From contig NZ_ARQM01000011.1 of the NCBI RefSeq assembly GCF_000385135.1, positions 682,001 to 746,000 on the forward strand: a stretch of 64,000 nt of DNA, in the 5' to 3' direction. The position numbers and the translations under genes are program-made. This document shows positions 45,888 through 54,270 of this stretch, piece by piece (position 1 is the first letter of the stretch; each line of letters begins with the position of its first letter). This DNA comes from Promicromonospora sukumoe 327MFSha3.1. GTDB lineage: Bacteria; Actinomycetota; Actinomycetes; Actinomycetales; Cellulomonadaceae. The notes beneath the pieces are model-generated. The model made no database searches, had not been told where the DNA came from, and was given only the letters and a program-made list of their open reading frames with translations.

Positions 45888-47036
45888 GTGAAGATCACGT
45901 CGATGACGACATTCGTCCTGCCGCCGCGGTGGCTCTTCCTCAAGATCGAGACCGACGAGGGGATCGTCGGCTGGGGCGAGCCGGTCCTGGAGGGGCGCGC
46001 GGCCAGCGTCGCCGCCGCCGTCGAGGAGCTGTCCGACTACCTGATCGGCAAGGACCCCCGCCGGATCGAGGAGCACTGGACGGTGCTGTACCGCTCCGGG
46101 TTCTACCGCGGCGGCGGCATCCACATGAGCGCCCTGGCCGGCATCGACCAGGCGCTGTGGGACATCAAGGGCAAGGCGCTCGGCGTGCCCGTGCACGACC
46201 TGCTCGGCGGGCGGCTGCGCGACCGGATCAAGGTCTACTCGTGGATCGGCGGCGACCGGCCCGCCGAGACCGCGGCCCAGGCCAAGGAGGCCGTCGAGCG
46301 GGGCTTCACCGCGGTCAAGATGAACGGCCCGGAGGAGCTGCAGTACCTCGACTCGCGCGACAAGGTGGAGAAGGTGGTCGCCAACGTCGCGGCCGTCCGC
46401 GACGCCGTCGGGCCGGACATCGGCATCGGCGTCGACTTCCACGGGCGCGTGCACCGCCCGATGGCGCGCGTGCTGCTCGACGCGCTGGCGCCCTACCACC
46501 TGATGTTCGTCGAGGAGCCCGTGCTCTCCGAGCACGTGGACGGGATCGCCGACGTGCTGCGCAGCTCGACGACGCCGATCGCGCTCGGCGAGCGGCTGTA
46601 CTCCCGGTGGGACTTCAAGAACGTCATCACCACGGGCGTCGTCGACATCATCCAGCCCGACCTGTCCCACGCGGGCGGCATCACCGAGGTGCGCAAGATC
46701 GCCGCGATGGCCGAGGCGTACGACATCGCCGTCGCCCCGCACTGCCCGCTCGGCCCGATCGCGCTGGCCGCCTGCCTGCAGCTCGACGCCGTCGCGTACA
46801 ACGCCGTCATCCAGGAGCAGAGCCTGGGCATCCACTACAACAAGGCGAACGACCTGCTGGACTACGTCGTCGACCCCGGTGTCTTCGCCTACGAGGCCGG
46901 TTCCGTGGCCATCCCGCAGGGGCCGGGACTGGGCATCGAGGTGAACGAGGACTACGTGCGGGAGCGCGCCGCCGAGGGGCACCGCTGGCGCAACCCGGTC
47001 TGGCGGCACGACGACGGGTCGTTCGCCGAGTGGTGA
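45888..47036 (+). CDS. dgoD: D-galactonate dehydratase
   Basis: A 382-residue enolase-superfamily dehydratase, the same length as E. coli DgoD; it turns galactonate into 2-dehydro-3-deoxygalactonate. Metal ligands are in [25 protein letters not shown] and [29 protein letters not shown] carries the catalytic histidine. The start is a GTG with GAGAGG upstream, 19 bp after dgoA. The operon lacks a transporter and a galactose dehydrogenase, so uptake genes must lie elsewhere. Confidence 0.95.
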   Translation: MKITSMTTFVLPPRWLFLKIETDEGIVGWGEPVLEGRAASVAAAVEELSDYLIGKDPRRIEEHWTVLYRSGFYRGGGIHMSALAGIDQALWDIKGKALGVPVHDLLGGRLRDRIKVYSWIGGDRPAETAAQAKEAVERGFTAVKMNGPEELQYLDSRDKVEKVVANVAAVRDAVGPDIGIGVDFHGRVHRPMARVLLDALAPYHLMFVEEPVLSEHVDGIADVLRSSTTPIALGERLYSRWDFKNVITTGVVDIIQPDLSHAGGITEVRKIAAMAEAYDIAVAPHCPLGPIALAACLQLDAVAYNAVIQEQSLGIHYNKANDLLDYVVDPGVFAYEAGSVAIPQGPGLGIEVNEDYVRERAAEGHRWRNPVWRHDDGSFAEW

Positions 47037-47077
47037 GCCCAACTCCGCCGTGGGGCGCCGGGCCGCCGTCGGGCACA

Positions 47078-47090
47078 TAGACTTGCCGCG
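47078..47090 (+). promoter_or_regulatory. guaA leaderless promoter (-10)
   Basis: TAGACT (47078-47083) and TGCCGC precede the GTG at 47090. Only one spacer base and the start codon's first base differ from the guaB module. Confidence 0.75.
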
Positions 47091-48682
47091 TGTCGTCCAC
47101 TGCCCCTGACAACCAGCCGCAGACCCCCCGCCCGGTCATCGTCGTCGACTTCGGCGCGCAGTACGCCCAGCTGATCGCGCGCCGCGTGCGCGAGGCCCGG
47201 GTGTACTCGGAGATCGTGCCGCACACGTTCACGGTCGAGCAGATGCTCGCCAAGAACCCCGTGGCCATCATCCTGTCCGGCGGTCCGTCCTCCGTGTACG
47301 CGGCCGGCGCCCCGTTCGTGGACCCCAAGCTGTTCGAGGCCGGCGTGCCGGTCATGGGCATCTGCTACGGGTTCCAGGCGATGGCGCAGGCGCTCGGCGG
47401 CGAGGTCGCGCAGACCGGGCTGAGCGAGTTCGGCGGCACCGAGGTCGAGGTGTGCGCCTCGGGCGTGCTGCTCGCCGACACCCCCGAGCACCAGACCGCG
47501 TGGATGAGCCACGGCGACGCCGTGCACAAGGCCCCGGTCGGCTTCGAGGTCCTCGCGACGTCGGAGGGCGCGCCCGTCGCCGCCTTCGAGGACACCCGCC
47601 GCCGCCTGTTCGGCGTGCAGTGGCACCCCGAGGTGAAGCACTCCGCGCACGGCCAGACGGTGCTGGAGCACTTCCTCTACGAGGGCGCCGGGCTCAAGCC
47701 CGACTGGACCCCCGGCAACGTCATCGCCGACCAGGTCGCCGCCATCAAGGCGCAGATCGGCGACGCGCGCGTCATCTGCGCGCTGTCCGGCGGCGTCGAC
47801 TCCGCCGTCGCGGCCGCGCTCGTGCAGCGCGCCGTGGGCGACCAGCTCACCTGCGTGCACGTGGACCACGGCCTGATGCGGGCCGGCGAGGTCGAGCAGA
47901 TCGAGACCGACTTCGTCGCCTCGACCGGCGTGAACCTCGTGATCCGCGACGAGAAGGAGCGCTTCCTGACGGCGCTGGCCGGCGTCAGCGACCCGGAGAC
48001 CAAGCGCAAGATCATCGGTCGCGAGTTCATCCGCGTGTTCGAGGACGCGCAGCGGGAGATCATCGAAGAAGCAGGCGAAGCCGGGGAAGAAGTCAAGTTC
48101 CTCGTGCAGGGCACGCTGTACCCGGACGTCGTCGAGTCCGGCGGCGGCGAGGGCGCGGCCAACATCAAGAGCCACCACAACGTGGGCGGCCTGCCCGACG
48201 ACCTGAACTTCGAGCTCGTCGAGCCCCTGCGCACGCTGTTCAAGGACGAGGTCCGCGCCGTCGGCCGCGAGCTCGGCGTGCCCGAGGAGATCGTCTCGCG
48301 CCAGCCGTTCCCGGGCCCGGGCCTGGGCATCCGGATCGTCGGCGAGATCACGGCCGAGCGCCTGGAGATCCTGCGCCGCGCCGACGCGATCGCCCGCGAG
48401 GAGCTGACCAAGGCCGGCCTGGACAACGAGATCTGGCAGTGCCCGGTCGTGCTGCTCGCCGACGTCCGCTCGGTGGGCGTCCAGGGCGACGGCCGCACCT
48501 ACGGCCACCCGATCGTGCTGCGCCCGGTCTCGTCCGAGGACGCCATGACGGCCGACTGGACGCGCCTGCCCTACGACGTGCTGTCGACCATCTCGACCCG
48601 CATCACCAACGAGGTGCGTGAGGTCAACCGCGTGGTGCTCGACGTGACGAGCAAGCCGCCGGGCACCATCGAGTGGGAGTGA
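47090..48682 (+). CDS. guaA: GMP synthase (glutamine-hydrolysing)
   Basis: A 530-residue bifunctional enzyme, converting XMP to GMP with glutamine and ATP. The class I amidotransferase domain has Cys92 ([10 protein letters not shown]) and the His-Glu pair in [11 protein letters not shown]; the ATP pyrophosphatase domain has the PP-loop [11 protein letters not shown]; the C-terminal dimerisation domain ends KPPGTIEWE, as in the family. The GTG start is leaderless. A strong terminator follows. Confidence 0.98.
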   Translation: MSSTAPDNQPQTPRPVIVVDFGAQYAQLIARRVREARVYSEIVPHTFTVEQMLAKNPVAIILSGGPSSVYAAGAPFVDPKLFEAGVPVMGICYGFQAMAQALGGEVAQTGLSEFGGTEVEVCASGVLLADTPEHQTAWMSHGDAVHKAPVGFEVLATSEGAPVAAFEDTRRRLFGVQWHPEVKHSAHGQTVLEHFLYEGAGLKPDWTPGNVIADQVAAIKAQIGDARVICALSGGVDSAVAAALVQRAVGDQLTCVHVDHGLMRAGEVEQIETDFVASTGVNLVIRDEKERFLTALAGVSDPETKRKIIGREFIRVFEDAQREIIEEAGEAGEEVKFLVQGTLYPDVVESGGGEGAANIKSHHNVGGLPDDLNFELVEPLRTLFKDEVRAVGRELGVPEEIVSRQPFPGPGLGIRIVGEITAERLEILRRADAIAREELTKAGLDNEIWQCPVVLLADVRSVGVQGDGRTYGHPIVLRPVSSEDAMTADWTRLPYDVLSTISTRITNEVREVNRVVLDVTSKPPGTIEWE

Positions 48683-48688
48683 CGTCCC

Positions 48689-48720
48689 GCGGCCCCGCCC
48701 CTCTCGAGGGGCGGGGCCGC
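48689..48720 (+). terminator. guaA terminator
   Basis: Arms of 13 bp (GCGGCCCCGCCCC and complement) around TCTCGA, followed by GGTCTTTCT. It lies 6 bp after the stop, between guaA and the convergent crystallin-like gene. Confidence 0.9.
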
Positions 48721-48750
48721 GGTCTTTCTGGTGCTCGTCGCCGACGAGGA

Positions 48751-49314
48751 TCAGGAGATGGCGAACGAGTTCGCGCGGTCGTTGAAGGTGCCGAGGTTGT
48801 TGTCCCGGTCGATGAACCCGGTCGACGACCCGCTCTTGCCGTTTCCGTCGAAGAGCCGGACGTCGCAGCTGTTGTACGTCTTCACGGAGCTGACCGCGTT
48901 CTGGTAGGTGCCGAGGTTGGCGCCACCCTCGTTGTCGCCGGTGCCGCCGCTGCACCCGACGGAGTAGGCCGGGTTGAAGACGACGACGCGCCACCCGCCG
49001 AAGTCGGCGTGCTGGAAGAGCTCGGCGACCACGAGCCCGGTGCCCGGGGTGCCGGCCCGGCAGCCGAAGGTGCCGTCGGCGACGGCACAGTAGTACGTCG
49101 CCGTGACGGCGGCCGGGGCCGCGGCCAGGTCCTCGACCAGCACGGGCGCCGCGGACCCGACCTGCTGCGTCCGCACCCCCGCGCCGCCCCCGCCGTCGGC
49201 CGGCTGCGCCATCGCCGGCCCGGCCGCCCCGAGCGTCACCACCATGAGTGCTCCTGAGACCACGGCGGTCAGCCGGGTCCGGAAACTGCGGGTCGCTGCG
49301 TCTGCGTACCTCAT
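48751..49314 (-). CDS. Secreted beta/gamma-crystallin-like protein
   Basis: A 187-residue exported protein. The signal peptide has a basic N terminus (RSFRTRLTAV), a hydrophobic core (VSGALMVVTLGAA) and an AMA-Q cleavage site near residue 36. The mature part has YYCAVADGTFGC, then two crystallin/peptidase-inhibitor-like motifs: ELFQHADFGGWRVVVFNPAY and RLFDGNGKSGSSTGFIDRDN. Four cysteines could form two disulfides. Family placement (beta/gamma crystallin or inhibitor I36) is tentative and no activity can be assigned. GAGGAG precedes the ATG. An AT-rich palindrome lies 79 bp upstream. Confidence 0.75.
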   Translation of the reverse strand: MRYADAATRSFRTRLTAVVSGALMVVTLGAAGPAMAQPADGGGGAGVRTQQVGSAAPVLVEDLAAAPAAVTATYYCAVADGTFGCRAGTPGTGLVVAELFQHADFGGWRVVVFNPAYSVGCSGGTGDNEGGANLGTYQNAVSSVKTYNSCDVRLFDGNGKSGSSTGFIDRDNNLGTFNDRANSFAIS

Positions 49315-49332
49315 GAGTGCTCCTCATGTCTG

Positions 49333-49354
49333 CCGGCGACGCTGTTGTCGCCGG
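49333..49354 (-). other. 5'-UTR hairpin of the crystallin-like gene
   Basis: CCGGCGAC (49333-49340) and GTCGCCGG (49347-49354) form an 8-bp stem with a 6-base loop, 19 bp before the ATG and directly before the GAGGAG ribosome-binding site. It could influence mRNA stability or initiation. Confidence 0.5.
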
Positions 49355-49392
49355 TCATACATAGGCGAGGATTTCACCCGGTCACTGATACC

Positions 49393-49408
49393 TGAAAACT
49401 AGTTTTCA
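49393..49408. promoter_or_regulatory. Perfect 16-bp palindromic operator TGAAAACTAGTTTTCA
   Basis: A perfect AT-rich palindrome in a very GC-rich window, 79 bp upstream of the crystallin-like ATG. Such a site is most simply an operator for a dimeric repressor (LacI-type operators are often TGAAA..TTTCA), but the regulator is not nearby. Confidence 0.6.
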
Positions 49409-49488
49409 TCGCGTGATCGACCGGTTATGGGACCTTATTCGTGGAAACGGCTTTTGAGGCCGCTTGGCGGTAAGAAGGCGGATTTGGG

Positions 49489-50112
49489 TCAGCCCACCAG
49501 CCGCGCCCAGGTCAGCCCGACCACGGTGCCGAGCAGCAGGTACGGGCCGAACGCGATGCCCGTCTTCCAGCCCGCGCGCCGGCCGAGCACGAGGACGACC
49601 GCCACCACGCCGGCCAGCAGGTGCGCGGCGAAGACGCCGATCAGGAGCGTCCCCCACGAGTGCCACGTCAGGACGGCGCCCAGGGTCAGGCTCAGCTTGA
49701 CGTCGCCGTACCCGATCCCGCCGCGCGGGGAGACCAGGTACAGCACCTGGTAGAGCGCGAAGAACGCGAGCCCGCCCAGCGCGGCCCGGCCGAGGTCGGT
49801 CCACGACCCGGTGCCGAGGGCCGCGACCACGAGCAGCACGCCCGTGGCCCAGGTCAGGGGGAACACCAGCGCGTTGGGCAGCCGGTGGGTGCGCCCGTCG
49901 ATCACCCCGAGCGCCGCGCCCACGACCGCGAGCACGACGTAGGCCGGCGTCAGCCAGCCCGGGCCGCTGGCCCAGCCGGCCCAGACCACGGCCGGCACGG
50001 CGACGACGGCGGAGGCGCGCGCGTAGGGCGCCACCTCGTCCCGCGCCCGCCGGTACTGGCGCACGACGAAGGGCTCGGCGGGGCTCGTCGCGGCCGGTTC
50101 GGTGGGGCTCAC
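49489..50112 (-). CDS. Prepilin peptidase (A24 family, short form)
   Basis: A 207-residue membrane aspartyl protease. Asp72 (GVIDGRTHRLPN) and Asp137 (GIGYGDVKLS) are the two catalytic aspartates of TadV/PilD-type peptidases; at least five TM segments surround them. The N-terminal methylation domain of classical PilD is absent, as in other actinobacterial forms. It would cleave prepilin-like leaders, but no pilin gene lies here. The GTG start is 6 bases after TAGCCT (50124-50119), so it is leaderless. Confidence 0.9.
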   Translation of the reverse strand: MSPTEPAATSPAEPFVVRQYRRARDEVAPYARASAVVAVPAVVWAGWASGPGWLTPAYVVLAVVGAALGVIDGRTHRLPNALVFPLTWATGVLLVVAALGTGSWTDLGRAALGGLAFFALYQVLYLVSPRGGIGYGDVKLSLTLGAVLTWHSWGTLLIGVFAAHLLAGVVAVVLVLGRRAGWKTGIAFGPYLLLGTVVGLTWARLVG

Positions 50113-50233
50113 CTCGGGAGGCTAACCGGCGGGACGGGTCGGGCGCAGCAGTTCACAGCCCGGGTGTGGGCGAGGTCTGGTCGCGGTCCGGCATCGGTCC
50201 GGCATCGGTCCGGGCCAGGTCGGCCGGGTGCGT

Positions 50234-50303
50234 TCTCCTTTGAGGCCTAAGTTTCTTCGCTTTGCGGCGGACCAAAGCGAAGAAACTTAGGCCTCAAAGG
50301 AGA
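50234..50303. repeat. Type-B long hairpin, copy 2
   Basis: Perfect 31-bp arms (50234-50264 and 50273-50303) with an 8-base loop. The arm contains TTTGAGGCCTAAGTTTCTTC. It lies between the glycosyltransferase (ends 50432, minus) and prepilin peptidase (starts 50112, minus). Relative to copy 1, three arm positions differ and each change is matched in the opposite arm. Confidence 0.95.
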
Positions 50304-50354
50304 GGTGACTGGTCCGGTTGCGACGGCCCCGGTCCCAGTCTCGGCCTCGGTCCC

Positions 50355-50438
50355 GGTCCGGTCAGCCCGGTCCGGTCAGCCCGGTCCGGTCAGCCCGGTC
50401 CGGTCAGCCCGGTCCGGTCAGCCCGGTCCGGTCAGCCC
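50355..50438. repeat. Six perfect 14-bp tandem repeats at the glycosyltransferase 3' end
   Basis: The unit GGTCCGGTCAGCCC occurs six times without change. The stop codon of the glycosyltransferase (50432-50434) lies in the first unit on the minus strand, so the other five are untranslated. The rest of the 50113-50431 gap holds hairpin B2 and nothing else I can identify. Confidence 0.95.
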
Positions 50439-51607
50439 CGTTGTCGTCTCGTGGCCAGCGTCGCCGCCTCCGCGTACGTCCGGTCCGTCACGGCCAGCAC
50501 CTCCGGCCACCCCATGCCCGACGGCGGCGTCGTGGCGGCCGCGAGCAGGCGGTCGAGCAGGCCGGGCTCGGCCGCGAGCCGCACGAGCGCCTCGGCCACC
50601 GCGTTGTCGTCGGGCACCAGGAGGCCGGAGGCGCCGTCGACCACGCGCTCGGCCACGCCCGAACGGGAGTGGGCGATCACGGTCAGCCCGGAGGCCTGCG
50701 CCTCGAGCGCGGCGATGCCGAAGGCCTCGTCGGAGGAGGGCGCGGCGAACACGTCGGCGCGCGCGTAGAGCCGCTTGAGCTCGGTGGCGCTGAGCCGCCC
50801 GGGCAGGGAGACGACGTCGCGCAGGCCGTGCTCCGCGACGAACCGCCGGGCCGCCGTGCGCTGCGGCCCGTCGCCCGCGAGCGTCACGAACAGCGCGCCG
50901 TCGGGCAGCCGGTCCACCGCGGAGGCGACGGCGGCCAGCAGCGGCAGCATGCGCTTGCGGGGCGCGAACCGCGCGGCCGCGACGACGTGCACGGCGGAAC
51001 CCTCGGGCCGGTTCCCGCGCTCGGTCCGCGGTACGCGCCACGACTCCAGGTCCAGGCCGTTGGGCAGGATCGCGACGTCGCCGCCGTCGGGCAGCAGCTG
51101 CCGCAGCGGCTCCGCGGTCAGCTCGCTGACCGCGGACCAGCGCACGGGCCAGCGCGACCAGCCCGTGACGACGTCGGCGGCGGCGAACAGGCGCGACGCC
51201 CCGCCCCACACGCTGTGCACGGTCAGCACGGCGGGCAGCCCCAGCCGGGTCACCGGCCGCAGCGCGGCCTGGGCGGTGGGGGCGAGCACCCCCATGTGCA
51301 GGTGCACGACGTCGGGCCGCTCGCCCCGGGCGATCGCCGCGCGCAGGTGGGTGGTCACGTGGGCGGTGGAGCGGGGGTGGACCGGCCAGCCGCCCGGGAC
51401 ACGGGCGGCGATGCGGTGCACCGTGACGCCGTCCTCGACGGCGGTGCTCACCCCGTGCGCGCCGGGGCGGGCGGGCGTCGTCGTGAGGACCTCGACCCGG
51501 TGCCCGGCCGCGACCTGCTGCGCGGCCAGGCGGCTCACCTGGGCCTCGATCCCGCCCAGGAGCGGGAGGTAGGTGTCGGAGACGTGGGTGATGCGCACGC
51601 CCGACAT
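50432..51607 (-). CDS. Glycosyltransferase family 4
   Basis: A 391-residue GT-B retaining glycosyltransferase. THVSDTYLPLLGGIEAQVSRLA is the donor-side N-terminal motif (seen as YLPLLGGIEAQVSRLA), FAPRKRMLPLLAAVASA and DVFAAPSSDEAFGIAALEAQ carry the nucleotide-sugar EX7E site. It may act in cell-wall or exopolysaccharide assembly; the acceptor is unknown. The ATG has GAGG almost adjacent; a GTG three codons later has better spacing. The C-terminal end runs into a tandem repeat. Confidence 0.88.
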   Translation of the reverse strand: MSGVRITHVSDTYLPLLGGIEAQVSRLAAQQVAAGHRVEVLTTTPARPGAHGVSTAVEDGVTVHRIAARVPGGWPVHPRSTAHVTTHLRAAIARGERPDVVHLHMGVLAPTAQAALRPVTRLGLPAVLTVHSVWGGASRLFAAADVVTGWSRWPVRWSAVSELTAEPLRQLLPDGGDVAILPNGLDLESWRVPRTERGNRPEGSAVHVVAAARFAPRKRMLPLLAAVASAVDRLPDGALFVTLAGDGPQRTAARRFVAEHGLRDVVSLPGRLSATELKRLYARADVFAAPSSDEAFGIAALEAQASGLTVIAHSRSGVAERVVDGASGLLVPDDNAVAEALVRLAAEPGLLDRLLAAATTPPSGMGWPEVLAVTDRTYAEAATLATRRQRG

Positions 51608-51670
51608 CCTCGCACCGGCGGGGCCACCTACGCCGAGCCGGCACAGGACGACCCCGTCCGCGACACCGTG

Positions 51671-51805
51671 ATGGACGCGTCGTTCCTGCGTGCGTCGCTG
51701 TTCACCGCGGTGGTCGCGTTCGGGGTCCGTGCCCTCGTGATCGGGCTCGGGATCGTCCTGGGTGTGATCGGGGGAGCACTACGCCGGCTGGCCCGGACCC
51801 CCTAG
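51671..51805 (+). CDS. Possible 44-residue membrane peptide
   Basis: A short frame encoding DASFLRASLFTAVVAFGVRA then LVIGLGIVLGVIGG, i.e. one or two hydrophobic helices with a basic C-terminal end (RRLARTP). No clear ribosome-binding site or -10 is visible. It overlaps the convergent gene's 3' end by 4 bases. It may be a genuine small membrane protein or chance; I lean slightly against. Confidence 0.3.
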   Translation: MDASFLRASLFTAVVAFGVRALVIGLGIVLGVIGGALRRLARTP

Positions 51806-52476
51806 CGCCGTCGGACGCTGGAGATGACCGACCCGGCCACCAGGATCACGCCCGCGGCACCCAGCAGCACGATCAGGGCGACACCCAGGTCGAACACCAC
51901 CCCGGCCGCGACCGCGAGGATGCCCAGCCCGACCGCGATGACGATCAGGCCCCAGACCGCCGTGCCCACGCGCGGGCCGCGCTTGGGCGCGACCTGCGGC
52001 TGGGCCGGCTGCGCCGGCTGGACCTGGGTGGGATGCGCCGGCTGGGCGCCGGGCGCCGGATGGGCCGGCTGCGTGCTCTGCCGCGGCGGCGTGTGCTGCG
52101 CGGCCGGGCTCACCGCCGGACCGGCGGCCGGCTGGGCCGGCGCGGCCGGCTCCCGCAGCGGCGCCAGCGGGTCGGAGTCGTCCGCCACGGGTGCGTCGTG
52201 GACGCCGCCCGCCGCGGCCCGCTCCTCGGCCTCGACCCGCGCCGCGGCGATGCCGTAGGCGGGGTGCACCTCGCCCTCCGGGACGGAGGTTGTGGCCACC
52301 TGCTGGGTGTCGCCCAGCATGATCTGCTGCGTCGGCGGGGTCGCCTGCGCGGGCAGGACCTCGGTGGTGTCCGGGTCCTGCGTGGTCTTCTCGTCCATGT
52401 TCTCGCTCGTGTCCTGGGCCTGCGGCCCGCCGTGGGTCTCGGTCCGGTCGTTCCGGTCGTTCGTCTGCTCGGTCAT
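51802..52476 (-). CDS. Pro/Gln-rich membrane protein in the PspC locus
   Basis: A 224-residue protein. The first 165 residues are hydrophilic, acidic then Pro/Ala/Gln-rich (PAHPTQVQPAQPAQPQVAP), and likely disordered on the cytoplasmic side. Two TM helices follow (VWGLIVIAVGLGILAVAAGV and GVALIVLLGAAGVILVAGSV), ending SVRRR. I do not recognise a family. It is 11 bp downstream of the PspC gene with GGGAG before the ATG, so the two are co-transcribed. Confidence 0.8.
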   Translation of the reverse strand: MTEQTNDRNDRTETHGGPQAQDTSENMDEKTTQDPDTTEVLPAQATPPTQQIMLGDTQQVATTSVPEGEVHPAYGIAAARVEAEERAAAGGVHDAPVADDSDPLAPLREPAAPAQPAAGPAVSPAAQHTPPRQSTQPAHPAPGAQPAHPTQVQPAQPAQPQVAPKRGPRVGTAVWGLIVIAVGLGILAVAAGVVFDLGVALIVLLGAAGVILVAGSVISSVRRR

Positions 52477-52487
52477 GGCGTGCTCCC

Positions 52488-54134
52488 TCAGTTGCTCTCG
52501 GCGACGATGACCTCGCCCGCCCCGGCCTGGATGTCGAGGCTCAGCACGGCGCCCTTGTCACCCACCTCGTCGCTCGCGAAGTAGTTGTCGGAACCGACGC
52601 CGCTCGTGGAACGGCCCTGCTCGTCGACGTTCCACTGCACGACCCCGGCGGCGACGTAGGCGTTCGCCTCGACCGCCGCGTCCTGCGGCACGAGCACCTC
52701 GGTCGAGCCGGCGCCGAGCTGGATCGGCACGACGACCGGGTCGCCGGGCTCGACGTCGGACAGGTCGAGCTCGGAGAGGTCGATGGTCGGGTCGCCCCAC
52801 TGCACGTAGAAGCCCTTCTCGGCCTCGCCCACCGTCGTCACGTTGATCGTGCCCTCGGTGATGGTGGCGGCGTCCGGGTTGTACTTCTCGGTCACGAGAC
52901 CTTCGATGTGCTGCCCGCTCACGACGGCGTCGTCGGCCCAGCGCGGGCCCGCGGTGCCGGCGATGGCGACGTACCCGAGGCCGAACAGCAGGGCGATGAT
53001 CGCGAAGAAGCCGAGCGCGCCGCTGGTGCGGCCGCGCAGCGCCGAGACGAGGATCGCGACGCCGAGCGCCACGGTGCCGATGCCCAGCCAGGCGGCCAGG
53101 AACGTCGCGCCGCCGTCCAGGAAGTAGCTGGGCTCGCCCAGGCGGTGGGCCGCCAGGAGCAGCGCCCCCGCCAGCAGGATCACGCCCAGCGTGATGCCGA
53201 CGGCTGCGCCGCCCGGACCGCGTGACGTCCGCACCCGGGGTGCGGTGTAGACCGGCTGCGGCTGGTACGCCGCGTTGGGTGCGGGACGGTACGGGGCCTG
53301 CAGCGCCTGGCCCTGGTGCCGGGGCCCGGCGCCGGTCGCGTAGACCAGGCCCTCGGTACGGCGGTAGTCGACCGGCGGCGCCGGCGTGAACGGCGCAGTG
53401 GTACCGGTACCGGTTCCGGACGGCGCACCCGGCGCGCCCGGCGTGTGAGTGCCCGGCGCGGGGGTGCCCGGGGCCGGCGTGCCGACCGGGGCGCCCTGGC
53501 CCGTGGGGGCGCCGGGGACCTGCCCCTGGCTCCGGGCCACGTTGTTGTCGCGGGCCCGCTGCACGCCCTGCACGATCAGGTAGAGGATGACGCCCAGGAC
53601 GGCCAGCCAGAAGAGGATGACCAGCCAGTGCCAGCCGCCGTCGTCCCACCAGCCCAGCGGGCCGCCCCACGCGAAGCCGACCAGGAACACGGCGACGGCG
53701 CCCAGCATGGCGACGTCGAAGTTGCCGCGGATGGCCTCCTGCAGGTGGATGCGGCCGTCGCGCTCGGGGAGCAGCGCCCAGCCCACGCCGTAGGCGATGA
53801 GGCCGAGGCCGCCCAGGAAGAAGCTGACGATCAGCAGGCCGCGGACCAGCAGCGGGTCCCAGCCGATGCGCTCGGCGAGACCGCCGGCCACACCGCCCAC
53901 CCAGCGCTGGTCGGAGCGGGGGAAGAGGCCCCGGCGGATCGAGGCGAAGAAGCCGGTCTCCGGGTACGGCTGCTGGCCGGGAGCGGCGGGTGCAGGACCG
54001 ACGTTCGGGTCGGCGGCTGCGTCAGGTGCGGGGTTGGGCGCGGGGTCGACCGGGTCCGGTCCGCCGGACCTGGCGTCGGCCGGGCCGCCCGGCTCGTTCG
54101 TGGCGTCCTCGGGACGCGTCTCGTCGGTGCTCAT
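52488..54134 (-). CDS. PspC-domain membrane protein with LiaF-like C-terminal domain
   Basis: A 548-residue protein. After a disordered Pro/Asp-rich N terminus, the PspC domain occupies about 65-125 (GVAGGLAERIGWDPLLVRGL, AYGVGWALLPERDGRIHL). Several TM segments follow, with a Pro/Gly-rich linker. The last 150 residues form a beta-rich domain (INVTTVGEAEKGFYVQWGDP, VVVPIQLGAGSTEVLVPQDA) resembling LiaF/toastrack envelope-stress domains. It is divergent from a PspC-bearing histidine kinase and likely senses or modulates it. Confidence 0.85.
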   Translation of the reverse strand: MSTDETRPEDATNEPGGPADARSGGPDPVDPAPNPAPDAAADPNVGPAPAAPGQQPYPETGFFASIRRGLFPRSDQRWVGGVAGGLAERIGWDPLLVRGLLIVSFFLGGLGLIAYGVGWALLPERDGRIHLQEAIRGNFDVAMLGAVAVFLVGFAWGGPLGWWDDGGWHWLVILFWLAVLGVILYLIVQGVQRARDNNVARSQGQVPGAPTGQGAPVGTPAPGTPAPGTHTPGAPGAPSGTGTGTTAPFTPAPPVDYRRTEGLVYATGAGPRHQGQALQAPYRPAPNAAYQPQPVYTAPRVRTSRGPGGAAVGITLGVILLAGALLLAAHRLGEPSYFLDGGATFLAAWLGIGTVALGVAILVSALRGRTSGALGFFAIIALLFGLGYVAIAGTAGPRWADDAVVSGQHIEGLVTEKYNPDAATITEGTINVTTVGEAEKGFYVQWGDPTIDLSELDLSDVEPGDPVVVPIQLGAGSTEVLVPQDAAVEANAYVAAGVVQWNVDEQGRSTSGVGSDNYFASDEVGDKGAVLSLDIQAGAGEVIVAESN

Positions 54135-54238
54135 GACAGCAATGCTGGTCGACCGGCGGCGGATCCGGCATCGGGACCTGCCCTGAACCGACCCTGGTTA
54201 CCCCCGCGCGGCACCCTGAGATCCCGGCCCAGACGTGT

Positions 54239-54253
54239 TCAGGGGGGCCCTGA
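54239..54253. promoter_or_regulatory. Short inverted repeat between the PspC gene and its kinase
   Basis: TCAGGG and CCCTGA (54239-54253) are inverted with a 3-base spacer, flanked by two direct ACGTGT copies (54233-54238 and 54254-54259). It lies in the 136-bp divergent gap just before the kinase start. It may bind the LuxR-type response regulator encoded nearby. Confidence 0.35.
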
Positions 54254-54270
54254 CGTGTGACGATCAGGGT

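Noticed and set aside
50355-50438. Possible CRISPR array
   Set aside because: The 14-bp units are directly adjacent with no spacers and are far too short for CRISPR repeats; no cas genes are nearby.
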